This document shows positions 26,898 through 36,354 of a stretch of DNA of 64,000 nt, one piece after another. The notes under the pieces are model-generated. The model saw only the letters and a list, made by a program, of their open reading frames with translations. It was not told the DNA's origin and made no database searches. This stretch comes from Symbiobacterium thermophilum IAM 14863 (GTDB lineage: Bacteria; Bacillota; Sulfobacillia; Symbiobacteriales; Symbiobacteriaceae). Numbering within the stretch: position 1 is the first letter of the stretch; each line of letters starts with the position of its first letter. Position numbers and translations under genes: made by a program. The stretch is from assembly GCF_000009905.1 (NCBI RefSeq), contig NC_006177.1:1984001-2048000 (forward strand). Direction: 5' to 3'.

Positions 26898-27638
26898 TTG
26901 GTGCAGGAGCGTGCACAGGTCATGGTCCTGGGCACTTTCCACATGGAAAACCCGAACCTGGATTACGTCAAGACCGGCTACGGGGACGTGCTCAGCGAGC
27001 CGTACCAGCAGCAGATTCAGGAAGTGGTGGCCCGGCTGCTCCGCTACCGCCCGACGCACGTGGCGGTGGAAGCTCCACCTGACGCGGCGCCCGCGCTGCA
27101 GGAGCGCTACGACCAGTACCGTGCCGGGGGGTACACGCTGGGCCGGAACGAGATCGATCAGCTGGGCTTTCGCACGGCCGCGGCGATGGGCCATTCCCGC
27201 ATCTTCGGCATCGACTACCGGCTGGACTTGGATTTCAGCGCCGTCCTGGACGAGGCTGGGAAGCTGGGGTTGACGGGCTTCCTGAACGCGTTTGAGCGCA
27301 TGACCAGGAGCGTGGCAGAAGCGCAGGAGAGGGCCGAGGCCGACGGCGGCGTCCTGGGGCTGTTGCGCTACCTCAACTCCCCGGACCACGATGCCATGCA
27401 CGGGGTCTATCTGCAGATCGCCGCGGTGGGGGCGGGGGCTTCGTACGTCGGGGCCCGCCTGGTCGCCGACTGGTACCGACGGAACCTGTTCATGTTCAGC
27501 CACATCGCCGACCTGGCCCGGCAGCCCGAAGACGGGATCCTGGTGCTGGTCGGCGCCGGGCATCGCCCCCTGCTCAGGCAGTTCATCACGGAATCCCCCG
27601 ACCTCGAATACGTAGACCCCCTGCCCTATCTCACCTGA
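26898..27638 (+). CDS. DUF5694 (TraB-like) protein
   Basis: 246 residues. Start TTG or the adjacent GTG (26901), behind GGGAGGG. VMVLGTFHMENPNLDYVK near the N-terminus, RPTHVAVEAPPDAAPALQERYDQYRAG, NEIDQLGFRTAAAMGH, and the C-terminal GILVLVGAGHRPLLRQFI match the DUF5694/TraB-like fold related to erythromycin esterase-type hydrolases (GTFH and VGAGH motifs). No signal peptide; substrate unknown. Isolated gene between two non-coding regions. Confidence 0.75.
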   Translation: MVQERAQVMVLGTFHMENPNLDYVKTGYGDVLSEPYQQQIQEVVARLLRYRPTHVAVEAPPDAAPALQERYDQYRAGGYTLGRNEIDQLGFRTAAAMGHSRIFGIDYRLDLDFSAVLDEAGKLGLTGFLNAFERMTRSVAEAQERAEADGGVLGLLRYLNSPDHDAMHGVYLQIAAVGAGASYVGARLVADWYRRNLFMFSHIADLARQPEDGILVLVGAGHRPLLRQFITESPDLEYVDPLPYLT

Positions 27639-27679
27639 TGCCCTTCTCTCTGCAGGCCTGCCCTTCCCCCGGACCTGCG

Positions 27680-28205
27680 GGAGATCTTGACTTTGCTCGT
27701 GGGCCAGGTGAAAGTTCGTCGGAGTTCCCCGGCGGTCCGCCTGCGGATTCCCCCTGGCGGCTTCAACAGGTCACGTCGCGAGCCACACTTGCGACAGACG
27801 TGCACTTCGTCCGCGGGCCAAGTGAAAGTTCGTCGTACTTCCCCTGCGGCCCGCCCGCGGATTTCCCCCTCGCGGCTTCAACAAGTCCCGTGGCGAGCCA
27901 CACCTACGACCAACTTGCACTTCGCCCACAGGCCAAGTGAAAGTTCGTCGTACTTCCCCTGCGGCCCGCCCGCCGATCCCCCCTGGCGGCTTCAACACGT
28001 CACGTAGCGAGCCACACCTGCGACCAACTTACACTTCGCCCGTGGGCCAAGTGAAAGTTCGTCGTACTTCCCCGGCTGCCCGAATGGCATTCACCTCTTG
28101 ACGGGCTCGTCCTACTTCCATCGTTGGGGCTCCTGTGGGTTGACCTCTCGTGGCTTCAACGAGTCCAACGTTGGGTCACACCTACGACAGATCTACGCTT
28201 GCCCC
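27680..28205. repeat. 114-bp tandem array with palindromic core
   Basis: GTGAAAGTTCGTCG starts at 27708, 27822, 27937 and 28051, giving periods of 114, 115 and 114. A diverged fifth unit follows to about 28205, and a partial unit precedes the first. Each unit carries a 44-nt imperfect palindrome, for example CGACCAACTTACACTT (28021) facing AAGTGAAAGTTCGTCG (28049-28064) around CGCCC/GGGC, plus a conserved GGCTTCAACA segment and GCGAGCCACAC. Reading frames shift between units, so it is not a protein repeat. Lies between the DUF5694-like gene and kbl. Confidence 0.85.
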
Positions 28206-28276
28206 CCGGCCAACGAAAAGAGCCCGCGGCCAAACTTGGCATGGGCCAACGGGAAGGCAGGGGGCCCGGCAGACGC

Positions 28277-28324
28277 ACACGCGCAACCAGGGCGCTGCTG
28301 AGGCGGCGCCCTGGTTGCGCGTGT
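28277..28324 (-). terminator. 19-bp perfect hairpin after kbl
   Basis: ACACGCGCAACCAGGGCGC (28277-28295) and its exact inverse (28306-28324) flank a 10-nt loop. It lies 46 nt past the kbl stop and is the likely terminator of the tdh-kbl operon, although it lacks a T run; it may also be a dispersed repeat. Confidence 0.55.
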
Positions 28325-28370
28325 CCCGGGATCAGGCTAAGCGCCAGAAAACCACGACCAGCATCCCGGA

Positions 28371-29555
28371 CTAGATGAGCCCGAGCTCCCGGCCCACCTT
28401 CGCGAAGGCAGCCAGGGCCTCGTCCAGGTCCTCCTTCGTGTGAGCGGCGGTGACGATGGTCCGGACCCGGGCCTTGCCCCGCGGCACCGTCGGGAAGGCG
28501 ATGCCCTGGGCGAAAACGCCCTCCTCCAGCAGCCGGTCGGACAGCTGCATCGCCTTGACCTCGTCGCCCACGATCACCGGGGTGATCGGCGTCTCCGACT
28601 TCCCGGTGTCGAAGCCCAACTCGGTAAGCCGCTCCTTGAAGTAGCGGGTGTTCTCCCACAGCCGGTCGATCCGCTCCGGCTCCTGCTCCATGATCTCGAT
28701 GGCCTTCAGGCAGGCCGCCGCCACTCCCGGCGGATGGGACGTGGAGAAGAGGAACGGCCGGCCCTTGTGCCAGAGCAGTTCGATCAGGGCGCGCGGCCCG
28801 GCCACGTAGCCGCCCAGCACGCCCACGGCCTTCGACAGCGTGCCCACCTGCACCGTCACCCGGCCGTCCAGGCCGAAGTGGTTGACGGAGCCGCGGCCGT
28901 TCTTGCCCAGCACGCCGGAGGAGTGGGCGTCGTCCACGTAGGTCATGCAGCCGTGCTTCTCGGCCAGCTCCACGATGTCCGGCAGCGGGGCGATGTCGCC
29001 GTCCATGGAGAACACGCCGTCGGTGATGATCAGCCGGCGCCGGTACTGCCCGTCGGTCTCCTTCAGCACGCGGGCCAGGTCGTCCATGTCGGCGTGCTTG
29101 TAGCGGTGGATCTTCGCCTTGGACAGCCTGCACCCGTCGATGATGGACGCGTGGTTCAGCTCGTCGGAGATCACGGCGTCGCCCTCGCCCACCAGAACCG
29201 GGATCACGCCGGAGTTGCAGGTGAACCCCGACTGGAAGACCACGGCGGCCTCCACGTGCTTGAACTCGGCCAGCTTCTGCTCGAGCTGGTTGTGGATCGT
29301 CATGGTGCCGATGATGGTCCGGACCGCGCCGGACCCGGCGCCGTACGCCTCAGTGGCCTCGATCATCGCCTGCTTCAGGCGGGGGTCGTCGGCCAGGCCG
29401 AGGTAGTTGTTGCTGGAGAGGTTGATGACCTCCCGCCCGTCGATGATGGACCGGGGGCGCTGGGGCGACTGCAGCTCCTTCAGGGGCCGGTAGAGCCCGG
29501 CCTGCTTCAGGCCGTTGAGCTCTTCCACGAGAAAGTCCGTCAGAGCCATCCGCAT
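28371..29555 (-). CDS. kbl: 2-amino-3-ketobutyrate CoA ligase (glycine C-acetyltransferase)
   Basis: 394 residues, PLP enzyme of the alpha-oxoamine synthase family. [30 protein letters not shown], the PLP Asp in [12 protein letters not shown], and the Schiff-base Lys in [17 protein letters not shown]. Splits 2-amino-3-oxobutyrate, the product of Tdh, into glycine and acetyl-CoA. Downstream of tdh in one operon: threonine catabolism. BioF is a close relative, but the tdh partner decides. Confidence 0.94.
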   Translation of the reverse strand: MRMALTDFLVEELNGLKQAGLYRPLKELQSPQRPRSIIDGREVINLSSNNYLGLADDPRLKQAMIEATEAYGAGSGAVRTIIGTMTIHNQLEQKLAEFKHVEAAVVFQSGFTCNSGVIPVLVGEGDAVISDELNHASIIDGCRLSKAKIHRYKHADMDDLARVLKETDGQYRRRLIITDGVFSMDGDIAPLPDIVELAEKHGCMTYVDDAHSSGVLGKNGRGSVNHFGLDGRVTVQVGTLSKAVGVLGGYVAGPRALIELLWHKGRPFLFSTSHPPGVAAACLKAIEIMEQEPERIDRLWENTRYFKERLTELGFDTGKSETPITPVIVGDEVKAMQLSDRLLEEGVFAQGIAFPTVPRGKARVRTIVTAAHTKEDLDEALAAFAKVGRELGLI

Positions 29556-29574
29556 TGACCTCCTCTGCGGGAAA

Positions 29575-30630
29575 TCACGCCTTCAGGTCAGGCACCAGCA
29601 CTATCTTGCCGCTCTGGCCGGAACCCATGAGCTCCATGGCGGCGTCGATCTGCTCCAGCGGCATCCGGTGCGTCACCAGCGGCCGCAGCCGCTCCGCCAG
29701 CCCGGCCCGGTAGAGGGAACGCACCTGATACCAGGTCTGCCACATCCGGCGGCCGGTGATGCCCTGCAGCACCAGGCCCCGCATGATCACGTCCGCTGCC
29801 AGGTCCAGCTCCAGCGGCCGGCCGGGCAGACCGAGGAGCGAGATGCGGGCGCCGTTGCGGGCGGCCTTCAGCCCCTGCCGGATGGCGGTGGGGTTACCCG
29901 ACATCTCCAGCACCACGTCGGCGCCGTAGCCGCGGGTGTAGCTGCGCACCACCTCGACCGGATCCTGCTTCGTGGGGTTGATGAGCACGTCGGCCCCCAG
30001 CTGGCCCGCCAGCTGCAGCCGGTATTCGTTGATGTCCATCGCCATCACGATCTCCGCGCCGGCCATCTTGGCCACGGGGACCGACATGATGCCGATGGGG
30101 CCGCAGCCGGTGATCAGCACGGACCGGGCGGTGAGGTCGCCGTTCAGGGCCGTGTGGACCGCGTTGCCCAGCGGCTCCTGAATCGACTGCAGCTCAAAGG
30201 GGATGTCCTTGTCGTTCACCCAGATGTTCTGCTCCGGCACCGCGACGTACTCGGCGAAGGCGCCGTCCGTGTCCACCCCCAGGATCTTCGTGTTCTCGCA
30301 GAGGTGGTACTCCCCCATGTGGCAGCGGGGACAGCGGTTGCAAACAATGTGCGTTTCGGCAGAGACGTAGTCGCCCACCTTGCATGCGGTGACCTCGCGG
30401 CCGACGGCCACCACCTCACCGGCCAGCTCGTGCCCAATGGTGAGCGGCGGCTTCACCCGGCCCGCGGACCACGGATCCCAGGTGTAGATGTGGTAGTCCG
30501 TGCCGCAGATCGAGGCCGCCCGGACCTTCACCAGGACGTCGCGGGGGCCGATGGTCGGGATCGGAACCTCCTGCAGTGTCGCGCCAGGACCAGCTTCCAG
30601 TTTTCGCAAAGCACGCATCGTTTCTGCCAC
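29575..30630 (-). CDS. tdh: L-threonine 3-dehydrogenase
   Basis: 351 residues from GTG at 30630 (AAGGTGG 6 nt upstream); the ATG four codons later is the start by family alignment but lacks a site. Catalytic zinc ligands in [10 protein letters not shown] and GHELAGEV, structural-zinc cysteines in [15 protein letters not shown], Rossmann motif GCGPIGIM, and the NAD-selecting [16 protein letters not shown]. Oxidises L-threonine to 2-amino-3-oxobutyrate, handed to Kbl. Confidence 0.94.
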   Translation of the reverse strand: MAETMRALRKLEAGPGATLQEVPIPTIGPRDVLVKVRAASICGTDYHIYTWDPWSAGRVKPPLTIGHELAGEVVAVGREVTACKVGDYVSAETHIVCNRCPRCHMGEYHLCENTKILGVDTDGAFAEYVAVPEQNIWVNDKDIPFELQSIQEPLGNAVHTALNGDLTARSVLITGCGPIGIMSVPVAKMAGAEIVMAMDINEYRLQLAGQLGADVLINPTKQDPVEVVRSYTRGYGADVVLEMSGNPTAIRQGLKAARNGARISLLGLPGRPLELDLAADVIMRGLVLQGITGRRMWQTWYQVRSLYRAGLAERLRPLVTHRMPLEQIDAAMELMGSGQSGKIVLVPDLKA

Positions 30631-30893
30631 GGCTGCCCACCTTCTTTTGCCCCGCGGGCATGGATGCCGCAGGGAGGTTTGATGGCTACCCCTCACTACT
30701 GTATATCACTTGCGCGAGCAGTCGCAAGGGTACGCGGGATCGGCGCGCCGCACGCTCCCGCCACACGCAGAAGACCTTCATTTTCAAAGAGGTAGAAGGA
30801 ACCACAGGTCTCATGATCCAATTCTGTCCACTCTGATAGTATCTATAGACGCGAAATGTCTAGCTATTTATGTTAGGTATGGAGGGCTCCGCT

Positions 30894-32570
30894 ATGGGTC
30901 TGCGAGACCGGCTTCAGCGCTATGAGCAGGCGACCAACCGGACCGTCACCCTCATCCTGTGGATCTGCCTGGCGCTGGTGGTGGCCACCATGCTGCCCCT
31001 CGCCGGGCGGACGGGGCTCCCCCGGGGACCGTTCCTCGGCTGGGCCCTGGGCGCGGCCGTCCTGCACACCGCCGCGACCGTACTGGTTCACGCCGGGTGG
31101 GCGCCGCGCGGGCAGAAGTTCGTGCTGATCGGCCTGCTCGCCGCGGTGCTGATCGGCATCGCCTTCCTGGTGCCCGGTTCCAACCAGCACATCGGGATCT
31201 GGTTCCTGCTGCCGACGCTCGCCGGCCTTTACGTCGAGCGCTGGGTCTCCGTCGTCGGCACGCTCCTGGCCCTGGCGGGCTGGGGCGCCGTCCTGCTGTT
31301 CCACCCGCCGGACGTGCCGCCTTCGATCACGCTTGGCCGCATCGGCCTCGTGGGCGGCGTCATGCTGGCCCTCGTCGGCATGGGCATCTACGCGATCGCC
31401 TGGCGCAGCCGGCAGCTGCTCGAAGCGCTCGCCGAGGCCGCCGCCCAGGAGGACGTCCTGCATCGGCTCGACGCCGTGGTCGCCGGGGCGCGCCGGACCA
31501 CCCGGGAGGTGTCGGCCGCGGTGGCCGATCTGGCCCGGGCGGGCGAGGACGTGCGCACGGAGATCGAGGTGCGGCTGCGCCCCACGGTTCTGCGGCTCAC
31601 CCAGGCCAGCGGGGACGCGCGGTCCGCAGCCGCGGAGAGCCACGACGCCCTCGTGGAGCTCACCCGCAGCGTCTCCGCCGTGTCCGAGGGGGCGCGCACG
31701 CAGGCCGCGCACACCGACCGCGCCCTCGCGCTGAGCCGGAGCATGAGCGAGGTGGCGGACGCAATCACCGCCCTGGCCGGGGAGGTGGCGGCGCAGGCCG
31801 AGCAGGCGCGCCGGGCAGTGGACGATGGCCGCCGGTCGGTGGAACGCGCCGCGGAGGGCACGGCCCGCCTCGCCCAGGCCACGGCGGAGGCCGCCGACGC
31901 CATGGTGCAGCTGGCGGGCTACTCGGCGCAGATCGGCCAGGTGGTCACGACCATCGAACAGTTTGCGGGCCAGACCCGCATGCTGGCGCTGAACGCCGCG
32001 ATCGAGGCCGCGCGCGCCGGCGCCGCGGGCCGGGGGTTCGCCGTGGTAGCCGACGAGGTGGGCAAGCTGGCCGCGCAGTCCAGCCAGGCGGCGGCCGAGA
32101 TCGGCCGGCTGATCGGCCGGGTCCAGTCCGGGATCGCGGCGGCGCAGTCCGTCATGTCCGGCGCCCGGGAACTGGCCGCCGAGGGCCTCGCCCTCTCGGC
32201 TTCCACCGGCAAGAGCCTGGCGGAGCTTCAGGCCGCGGTGGGCCTCACCGCCGACCGGATGGCCGCCATCACGGCGCAGACGGCCCACCTGTCCGACCAC
32301 AGCCACCAGCTGGCCGAGGCCCTGGACCAGCTCACCGCCATCGCGCACGAGAACTCCGCAGCGGCGGAGCAGATGGCCGCCACGGCGGAGCAACTCGCCG
32401 CAGGTGCGCGCGTCGCGGCGGAGACCGCGTCCACCAGCGCTGCGGTGGCCGACGAGGTGGCCCGGGCGGCCGATGCCCTGTCCGACCTCACGGCCATATC
32501 CAGCGCCGGCGTGGAGCGGCTCCGCCGCGCGGCTCACGATCTGTCCGCGGCCATCTCCAATAATCGGTAG
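30894..32570 (+). CDS. Methyl-accepting chemotaxis-type signal transducer
   Basis: 558 residues. ATG at 30894 is preferred because GGAGG 8 nt upstream lies inside the longer reading. Five to six N-terminal transmembrane helices (about 20-175) with short loops, no large extracellular ligand domain and no evident HAMP domain, then a long coiled-coil cytoplasmic domain. The signalling tip is [38 protein letters not shown] near residue 360-400. It should couple to CheA/CheW and may sense membrane state or a small hydrophobic ligand. Stands alone between tdh and an SDR gene. Confidence 0.88.
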   Translation: MGLRDRLQRYEQATNRTVTLILWICLALVVATMLPLAGRTGLPRGPFLGWALGAAVLHTAATVLVHAGWAPRGQKFVLIGLLAAVLIGIAFLVPGSNQHIGIWFLLPTLAGLYVERWVSVVGTLLALAGWGAVLLFHPPDVPPSITLGRIGLVGGVMLALVGMGIYAIAWRSRQLLEALAEAAAQEDVLHRLDAVVAGARRTTREVSAAVADLARAGEDVRTEIEVRLRPTVLRLTQASGDARSAAAESHDALVELTRSVSAVSEGARTQAAHTDRALALSRSMSEVADAITALAGEVAAQAEQARRAVDDGRRSVERAAEGTARLAQATAEAADAMVQLAGYSAQIGQVVTTIEQFAGQTRMLALNAAIEAARAGAAGRGFAVVADEVGKLAAQSSQAAAEIGRLIGRVQSGIAAAQSVMSGARELAAEGLALSASTGKSLAELQAAVGLTADRMAAITAQTAHLSDHSHQLAEALDQLTAIAHENSAAAEQMAATAEQLAAGARVAAETASTSAAVADEVARAADALSDLTAISSAGVERLRRAAHDLSAAISNNR

Positions 32571-32598
32571 GCGCGGCTCACCGGGCGCCCACGATCCG

Positions 32599-33441
32599 CT
32601 ACTCGCCCCGGGACAGGGCGTAGCGCATGCCCGCGATGGCCCCGCCGTCCACCAGCAGGTCCGTCCCGGTGATGAACGAGGCAGCGGGGCTGACCAGGAA
32701 CTCGACCGCGGCGGCGATGTCGTCCGGCGTGCCGATGCGCCCGGTGCCTGAGGCGGCGATCATCGCGCGAATCATGTCCCCGGACGGGCCGCTGAGCTCC
32801 TCCTGTCCCATGGGCGTCGAGATGATGCCCGGGCTCACCGAGACGACCCGCGCGCCCTTGCGCCCCCACGCCAGGGACGCCCACTGCACCCGCAACTGGT
32901 TCGCCCGCTTGGCAATACTGTAGGCGGCGCCCCGGTCCAGCTTCTGCGGGTCGAGCACCGGAAGCGAGGCCAGCTGGTCGGTGGGCGTGGCGGCCAGGGC
33001 CCGCTCCACCTCCGGCGGCAGGGTGGCCATGGCCCCGGCCATGCTCGCGATGCACACGGCGACGCTCTGCGGCCCCGCGAGCCGGAGGAACTCGTCCAGC
33101 ACCAGCGCTGTGCCGACCACGTCCACGGCGATCACCCGCTCGGGCGGCGCCTGGACCGGCGAGACGCCGGCGGTGTGGACCAGAATCCGGAACGTGCCCA
33201 GCGTCTCGGCCGTGTCGGCCAGGCTCTTCACCGCGGCCGGATCCGACACGTCGGTCTGCTGGGCGTGCACGTCGAAGCCCTCGCCCTCAAGCTGTTTGAC
33301 GGCCTGCTGCAGCACGGTCTCCGAGTAGTCGGCCAGCAGCACCCGCCGGCCGGGCCCCAGACGGCGCGCAATGGCGACGCCCATGCCTCCCGCGCCGGTG
33401 ATGACCACGACCTCGCGCGCTGGCGTGCCCATCCCGTTCAT
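32599..33441 (-). CDS. Short-chain dehydrogenase/reductase
   Basis: 280 residues; of two close ATGs the second (33441) has GGGGAGG at the right spacing. NAD(P) motif VVITGAGGMGVAIARRLG, DVSDPAAV, the catalytic S in IASMAGAM, Y and K in YSIAKRANQLRVQWAS, and C-terminal FITGTDLLVDGG. A segment between Ser and Tyr (PEVERALAATPTDQLASLPVLDPQKLDRGA) is longer than usual, as in hydroxysteroid-type SDRs. Substrate unknown. Confidence 0.88.
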   Translation of the reverse strand: MNGMGTPAREVVVITGAGGMGVAIARRLGPGRRVLLADYSETVLQQAVKQLEGEGFDVHAQQTDVSDPAAVKSLADTAETLGTFRILVHTAGVSPVQAPPERVIAVDVVGTALVLDEFLRLAGPQSVAVCIASMAGAMATLPPEVERALAATPTDQLASLPVLDPQKLDRGAAYSIAKRANQLRVQWASLAWGRKGARVVSVSPGIISTPMGQEELSGPSGDMIRAMIAASGTGRIGTPDDIAAAVEFLVSPAASFITGTDLLVDGGAIAGMRYALSRGE

Positions 33442-33709
33442 GTGCATTCCTCCCCTTTCGTACACACCAGGATTCCCTCCACACCGCGGGCACAACCCAC
33501 GACGGCATGACTGGTTCCTTGCTTCCAATTCTACCATATAGATATTTCGGGTCAACAAAATAACTCGCATGCGCTGAAAGCGTCATGCACCGGCCGGGCC
33601 AACAGGGACCCATCAGGTAGACCCCGAACATCTATGACTGGGACGTTCAACGGCTGCGTGCTTCGCGTCCCGCACCCGCCACCTGCGCAGCGAGAGGTGA
33701 GATTCTGCC

Positions 33710-34207
33710 ATGCACACGCCCGAACAGCACCTGGAGCCCAAGCCCGCCCGCCTGAGCGCCTGCGAGATGACGGAGATCGTCATGCCCAACGACGCCAACC
33801 CGCTGGGCATCATGCTCGGCGGGCGGCTGCTGCACATCATGGACATCGCCGCGACCATCGCCGCGATGCGCCACGCCGGCCATCCCTGCGTCACCACCTC
33901 CTTCGACTCGGTCGACTTCCACACGCCCATCCACATCGGCGAGGTCTGCATCGTGAGGGCGCGGGTGACCTGGACCGGCCGCACCTCGCTGGAAGTGGGC
34001 ATCGACGTCTTCGCGGAATCGCCCATCAAGGGCGAGCGGCGTCACACGACGTCGGCGTTTGCGACCTTCGTCGCCCTGGACCAGGAGACCGGCCGGCCGA
34101 CGCGGGTGCCGCCGCTGCTCCTCGAAACCGACGAGGACCGGCGTTGCTTCGCCGAAGGCGAACAGCGGCGGCAGCTGAGGCTGGCGCGCCGGCACGCCAG
34201 GGGTTGA
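33710..34207 (+). CDS. Hotdog-fold acyl-CoA thioesterase
   Basis: 165 residues. MPNDANPLGIMLGGRLLHIMDIAATIAAMRHA and SFDSVDFHTPIHIGEVCIVRARVTWTGRTSLEVGIDV match the YciA/BACH cytosolic acyl-CoA hydrolases, the Asp and Asn in NDANPLG being expected in the active site. Hydrolyses acyl-CoA to fatty acid and CoA. Single domain; ribosome binding site GAGAGGTGAG. Confidence 0.9.
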   Translation: MHTPEQHLEPKPARLSACEMTEIVMPNDANPLGIMLGGRLLHIMDIAATIAAMRHAGHPCVTTSFDSVDFHTPIHIGEVCIVRARVTWTGRTSLEVGIDVFAESPIKGERRHTTSAFATFVALDQETGRPTRVPPLLLETDEDRRCFAEGEQRRQLRLARRHARG

Positions 34208-34271
34208 CAGTCGGCTTCTGTCACCTTGCGGGGCATACTCATGAAAGCACAACCCCGCGGAGGTGACGCGC

Positions 34272-34898
34272 GTGGCCAGGCCGATCCTGCTCTTTGACCT
34301 GGACGGCGTCTGCTGCAACCTGATGAAGAAGTGGCTGGCCGTGTACAACCGGGACTACCACGACAACCTGCGCCCCGAAGACATCACCTCGTGGGACTGG
34401 GAGACATTCGTCAAGCCGGAGTGCGGCAAGCGGATCTACCATTACCTGAACCGCCCCGGCTTCTTCGCCGACCTGGAGCCCATCGAGGGCTGCGTGGAGT
34501 CGCTGGGGCGGCTCGCGGCGATCTGCGAGCTGGTGGTGGTCACCGCCAGCCCCCGGCAGGCCGCAGGGGACAAGATCGCCTGGGTACGCCGGCACCTGCC
34601 CATGGTGCCCAAAGGCAACATCGTCATCACCCACCGCAAGGACCTGGTGCGCGGCGACTTCATGTTCGACGACGCGCCCAAGAACCTGCGCAACCACCCC
34701 GCCATCCGCATCCTGATGGACTATCCGTACAACCGTCATTTTCACGATTGCTACCGCGTACATTCCTGGGCGGAGGCGGAGCAGTTGATCCACAGCCTCG
34801 TCGCCCGGCAGCAGGGTCGGAGCCGCCATCCGTCGGCCCAGTGGGCCATGCAGCCGGACCACGGAGACGCTTCGGGCGGCGACTCGTCCACTGTGTAA
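34272..34898 (+). CDS. 5'-nucleotidase, deoxy (NT5C/HAD type)
   Basis: 208 residues from GTG at 34272, 5 nt after a perfect GGAGGTGA. HAD motif I LLFDLDGVCCNL (nucleophile Asp), the cap with DITSWDWETFV, motif II VVVTASP, and motif IV in GDFMFDDAPKNL. Dephosphorylates deoxynucleoside monophosphates in related enzymes (Bacillus YorS/YqfW type). The C-terminal tail is low in complexity. Confidence 0.85.
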   Translation: MARPILLFDLDGVCCNLMKKWLAVYNRDYHDNLRPEDITSWDWETFVKPECGKRIYHYLNRPGFFADLEPIEGCVESLGRLAAICELVVVTASPRQAAGDKIAWVRRHLPMVPKGNIVITHRKDLVRGDFMFDDAPKNLRNHPAIRILMDYPYNRHFHDCYRVHSWAEAEQLIHSLVARQQGRSRHPSAQWAMQPDHGDASGGDSSTV

Positions 34899-34989
34899 AA
34901 CTGCTACCACTCCAACTTCATAACACGCAAACGAAAGCGCCCCCGGGTTCGTCTAAGGAATATCAAAGCTCGAAACCGGAGGCTGTCCG

Positions 34990-36261
34990 ATGCGCAAGCC
35001 GTTCTTTTCCGCAGTTGTCCAGTCCGTCCTGCTTGCCTCGCTGTTCGTCACTGCCTGCAACCTCCCTTCCGGCGGGGGCGCCACGCCGCCCGGACCGTCG
35101 GGTCAGGTGCCCGTCGGGAACATCACCGGCCCCGGCGGACAGGATCCCGGCGGAACCACCGACCCCGGGGCCGACGATCCCGGCACCGCCGCCCCGGGCG
35201 GTGCGACGGACCCGGGAGCGTCCGCGGACCCCGGCGGATCCGGGAACGCACAAGCGCCGGAGAACGGCCCGCAGCCCGGTGACGGACCCGCCAGGCCCGC
35301 CCGCGAGATGCCGGACCCGGTCCGGGGGCTGCACCTCTCGGGCTGGTACGCCGGCTCGCCCGACCTGGTCTGGCCGCTCCTGGACTGGGCGAAGGAGGCC
35401 GGGATCAACACGATCGTGCTCGACCTGAAGGCCGAAGACGGGTACCTGTCCTGGGAGTCCGACCTCCCGCTCGCCCAGGAGATCGGAGCCAACATGCGCA
35501 AGATCGCCGACCTCCCCGCGTTCGTCGCCGAGGCCCACGAGCGGGGCTTCTGGGTGGCCGGCCGGATCGTGGTCATGAACGACCAGTGGCTTTACAAGGC
35601 CCGGCCCGAGTGGGCGATCCCCGGCTTTGACGGCGGCGCCTACTCCTTCATGGACCCGGCCAACGAGAACGTGTGGAAGTACAACGTCGACGTCGCCAAG
35701 GAGGCGATCGCCGCCGGCGTCGACGAGATCCAGTTCGACTACATCCGCTACTCCGAGCACCTCCGGGAAGGGTACAACGGCAAGGACACCACGGCGGAGC
35801 AGCGGACCAAGCCCATCAACGACTTCCTGCGGTACGCGATGGCCGAGCTGAAGCCGCTGGGGGTCGTGGTCGGTGCGGACGTGTTCGGCCTGACCACCTC
35901 GGTGGCCGAGGGCGACGACATGGAGATCGGCCAGGATTACCGGCAGATCGCCGAGATCGTCGACTACATCGCCCCCATGGTCTACCCCTCCCACTACGCG
36001 CCTTACACCTACGGCCTGGACAATCCCAACGCCCACCCGTACGAGACGGTGTACAACTCGATGAAGAAGGCGCTGGAGCGGACCGAGGGGCTGCCCATCG
36101 AGAAGCACCGGCCCTGGATCCAGGACTTCTCCCTGGGCGGCATCACCTACGGCGCCGCCGAGGTGATGGCGCAGGTGCAGGCGTTGAAGGACCTCGGCAT
36201 TGAGTCGTTCATGCTGTGGGATCCATCCAACAAGTACAGCCGGGACGTCTCGTTCAACTGA
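34990..36261 (+). CDS. Glycoside-hydrolase-like lipoprotein (DUF4015)
   Basis: 423 residues. Lipoprotein signal with lipobox LFVTAC at about 19-24, then a Gly/Pro/Asp-rich linker to about residue 105, then a TIM-barrel domain starting RGLHLSGWYAGSPDLVWPLLDWAKEAGINTIVLDLKAEDG. VDEIQFDYIRYSEH (likely catalytic Asp), VVGADVFGLTTS and YIAPMVYPSHY are typical of the putative glycosyl hydrolase DUF4015 family. Extracellular, membrane-anchored; polysaccharide substrate unknown. Confidence 0.9.
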   Translation: MRKPFFSAVVQSVLLASLFVTACNLPSGGGATPPGPSGQVPVGNITGPGGQDPGGTTDPGADDPGTAAPGGATDPGASADPGGSGNAQAPENGPQPGDGPARPAREMPDPVRGLHLSGWYAGSPDLVWPLLDWAKEAGINTIVLDLKAEDGYLSWESDLPLAQEIGANMRKIADLPAFVAEAHERGFWVAGRIVVMNDQWLYKARPEWAIPGFDGGAYSFMDPANENVWKYNVDVAKEAIAAGVDEIQFDYIRYSEHLREGYNGKDTTAEQRTKPINDFLRYAMAELKPLGVVVGADVFGLTTSVAEGDDMEIGQDYRQIAEIVDYIAPMVYPSHYAPYTYGLDNPNAHPYETVYNSMKKALERTEGLPIEKHRPWIQDFSLGGITYGAAEVMAQVQALKDLGIESFMLWDPSNKYSRDVSFN

Positions 36262-36309
36262 TCCAACGGACGTCCGGGCGCGGAACTCCCGTTGCGCCCG
36301 GTGCGCGCC

Positions 36310-36341
36310 GGAGCCACCCCCCACTGCCGGAGGGTGGCTCC
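36310..36341 (+). terminator. Terminator after the DUF4015 gene
   Basis: GGAGCCACCC / GGGTGGCTCC, 10-bp stem with a 12-nt loop, followed by TTCGTCTT. It can also serve the convergent znuB end. Confidence 0.75.
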
Positions 36342-36354
36342 TTCGTCTTCCCCG

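Noticed and set aside
26608-26916. 102-codon leftward frame in the 26.5-26.9 kb gap
   Set aside because: Runs across a terminator and the start of the DUF5694-like gene; no ribosome binding site or recognisable sequence.
27687-28007. Open frames through the 114-bp array
   Set aside because: One spacing is 115 bp, so the repeat changes frame; the conserved element is the palindrome, not the peptide.
30873-32537. Long leftward frame opposite the chemoreceptor, and a second rightward frame inside it
   Set aside because: Both are frame shadows of the MCP gene, whose signalling-tip motif is unmistakable.
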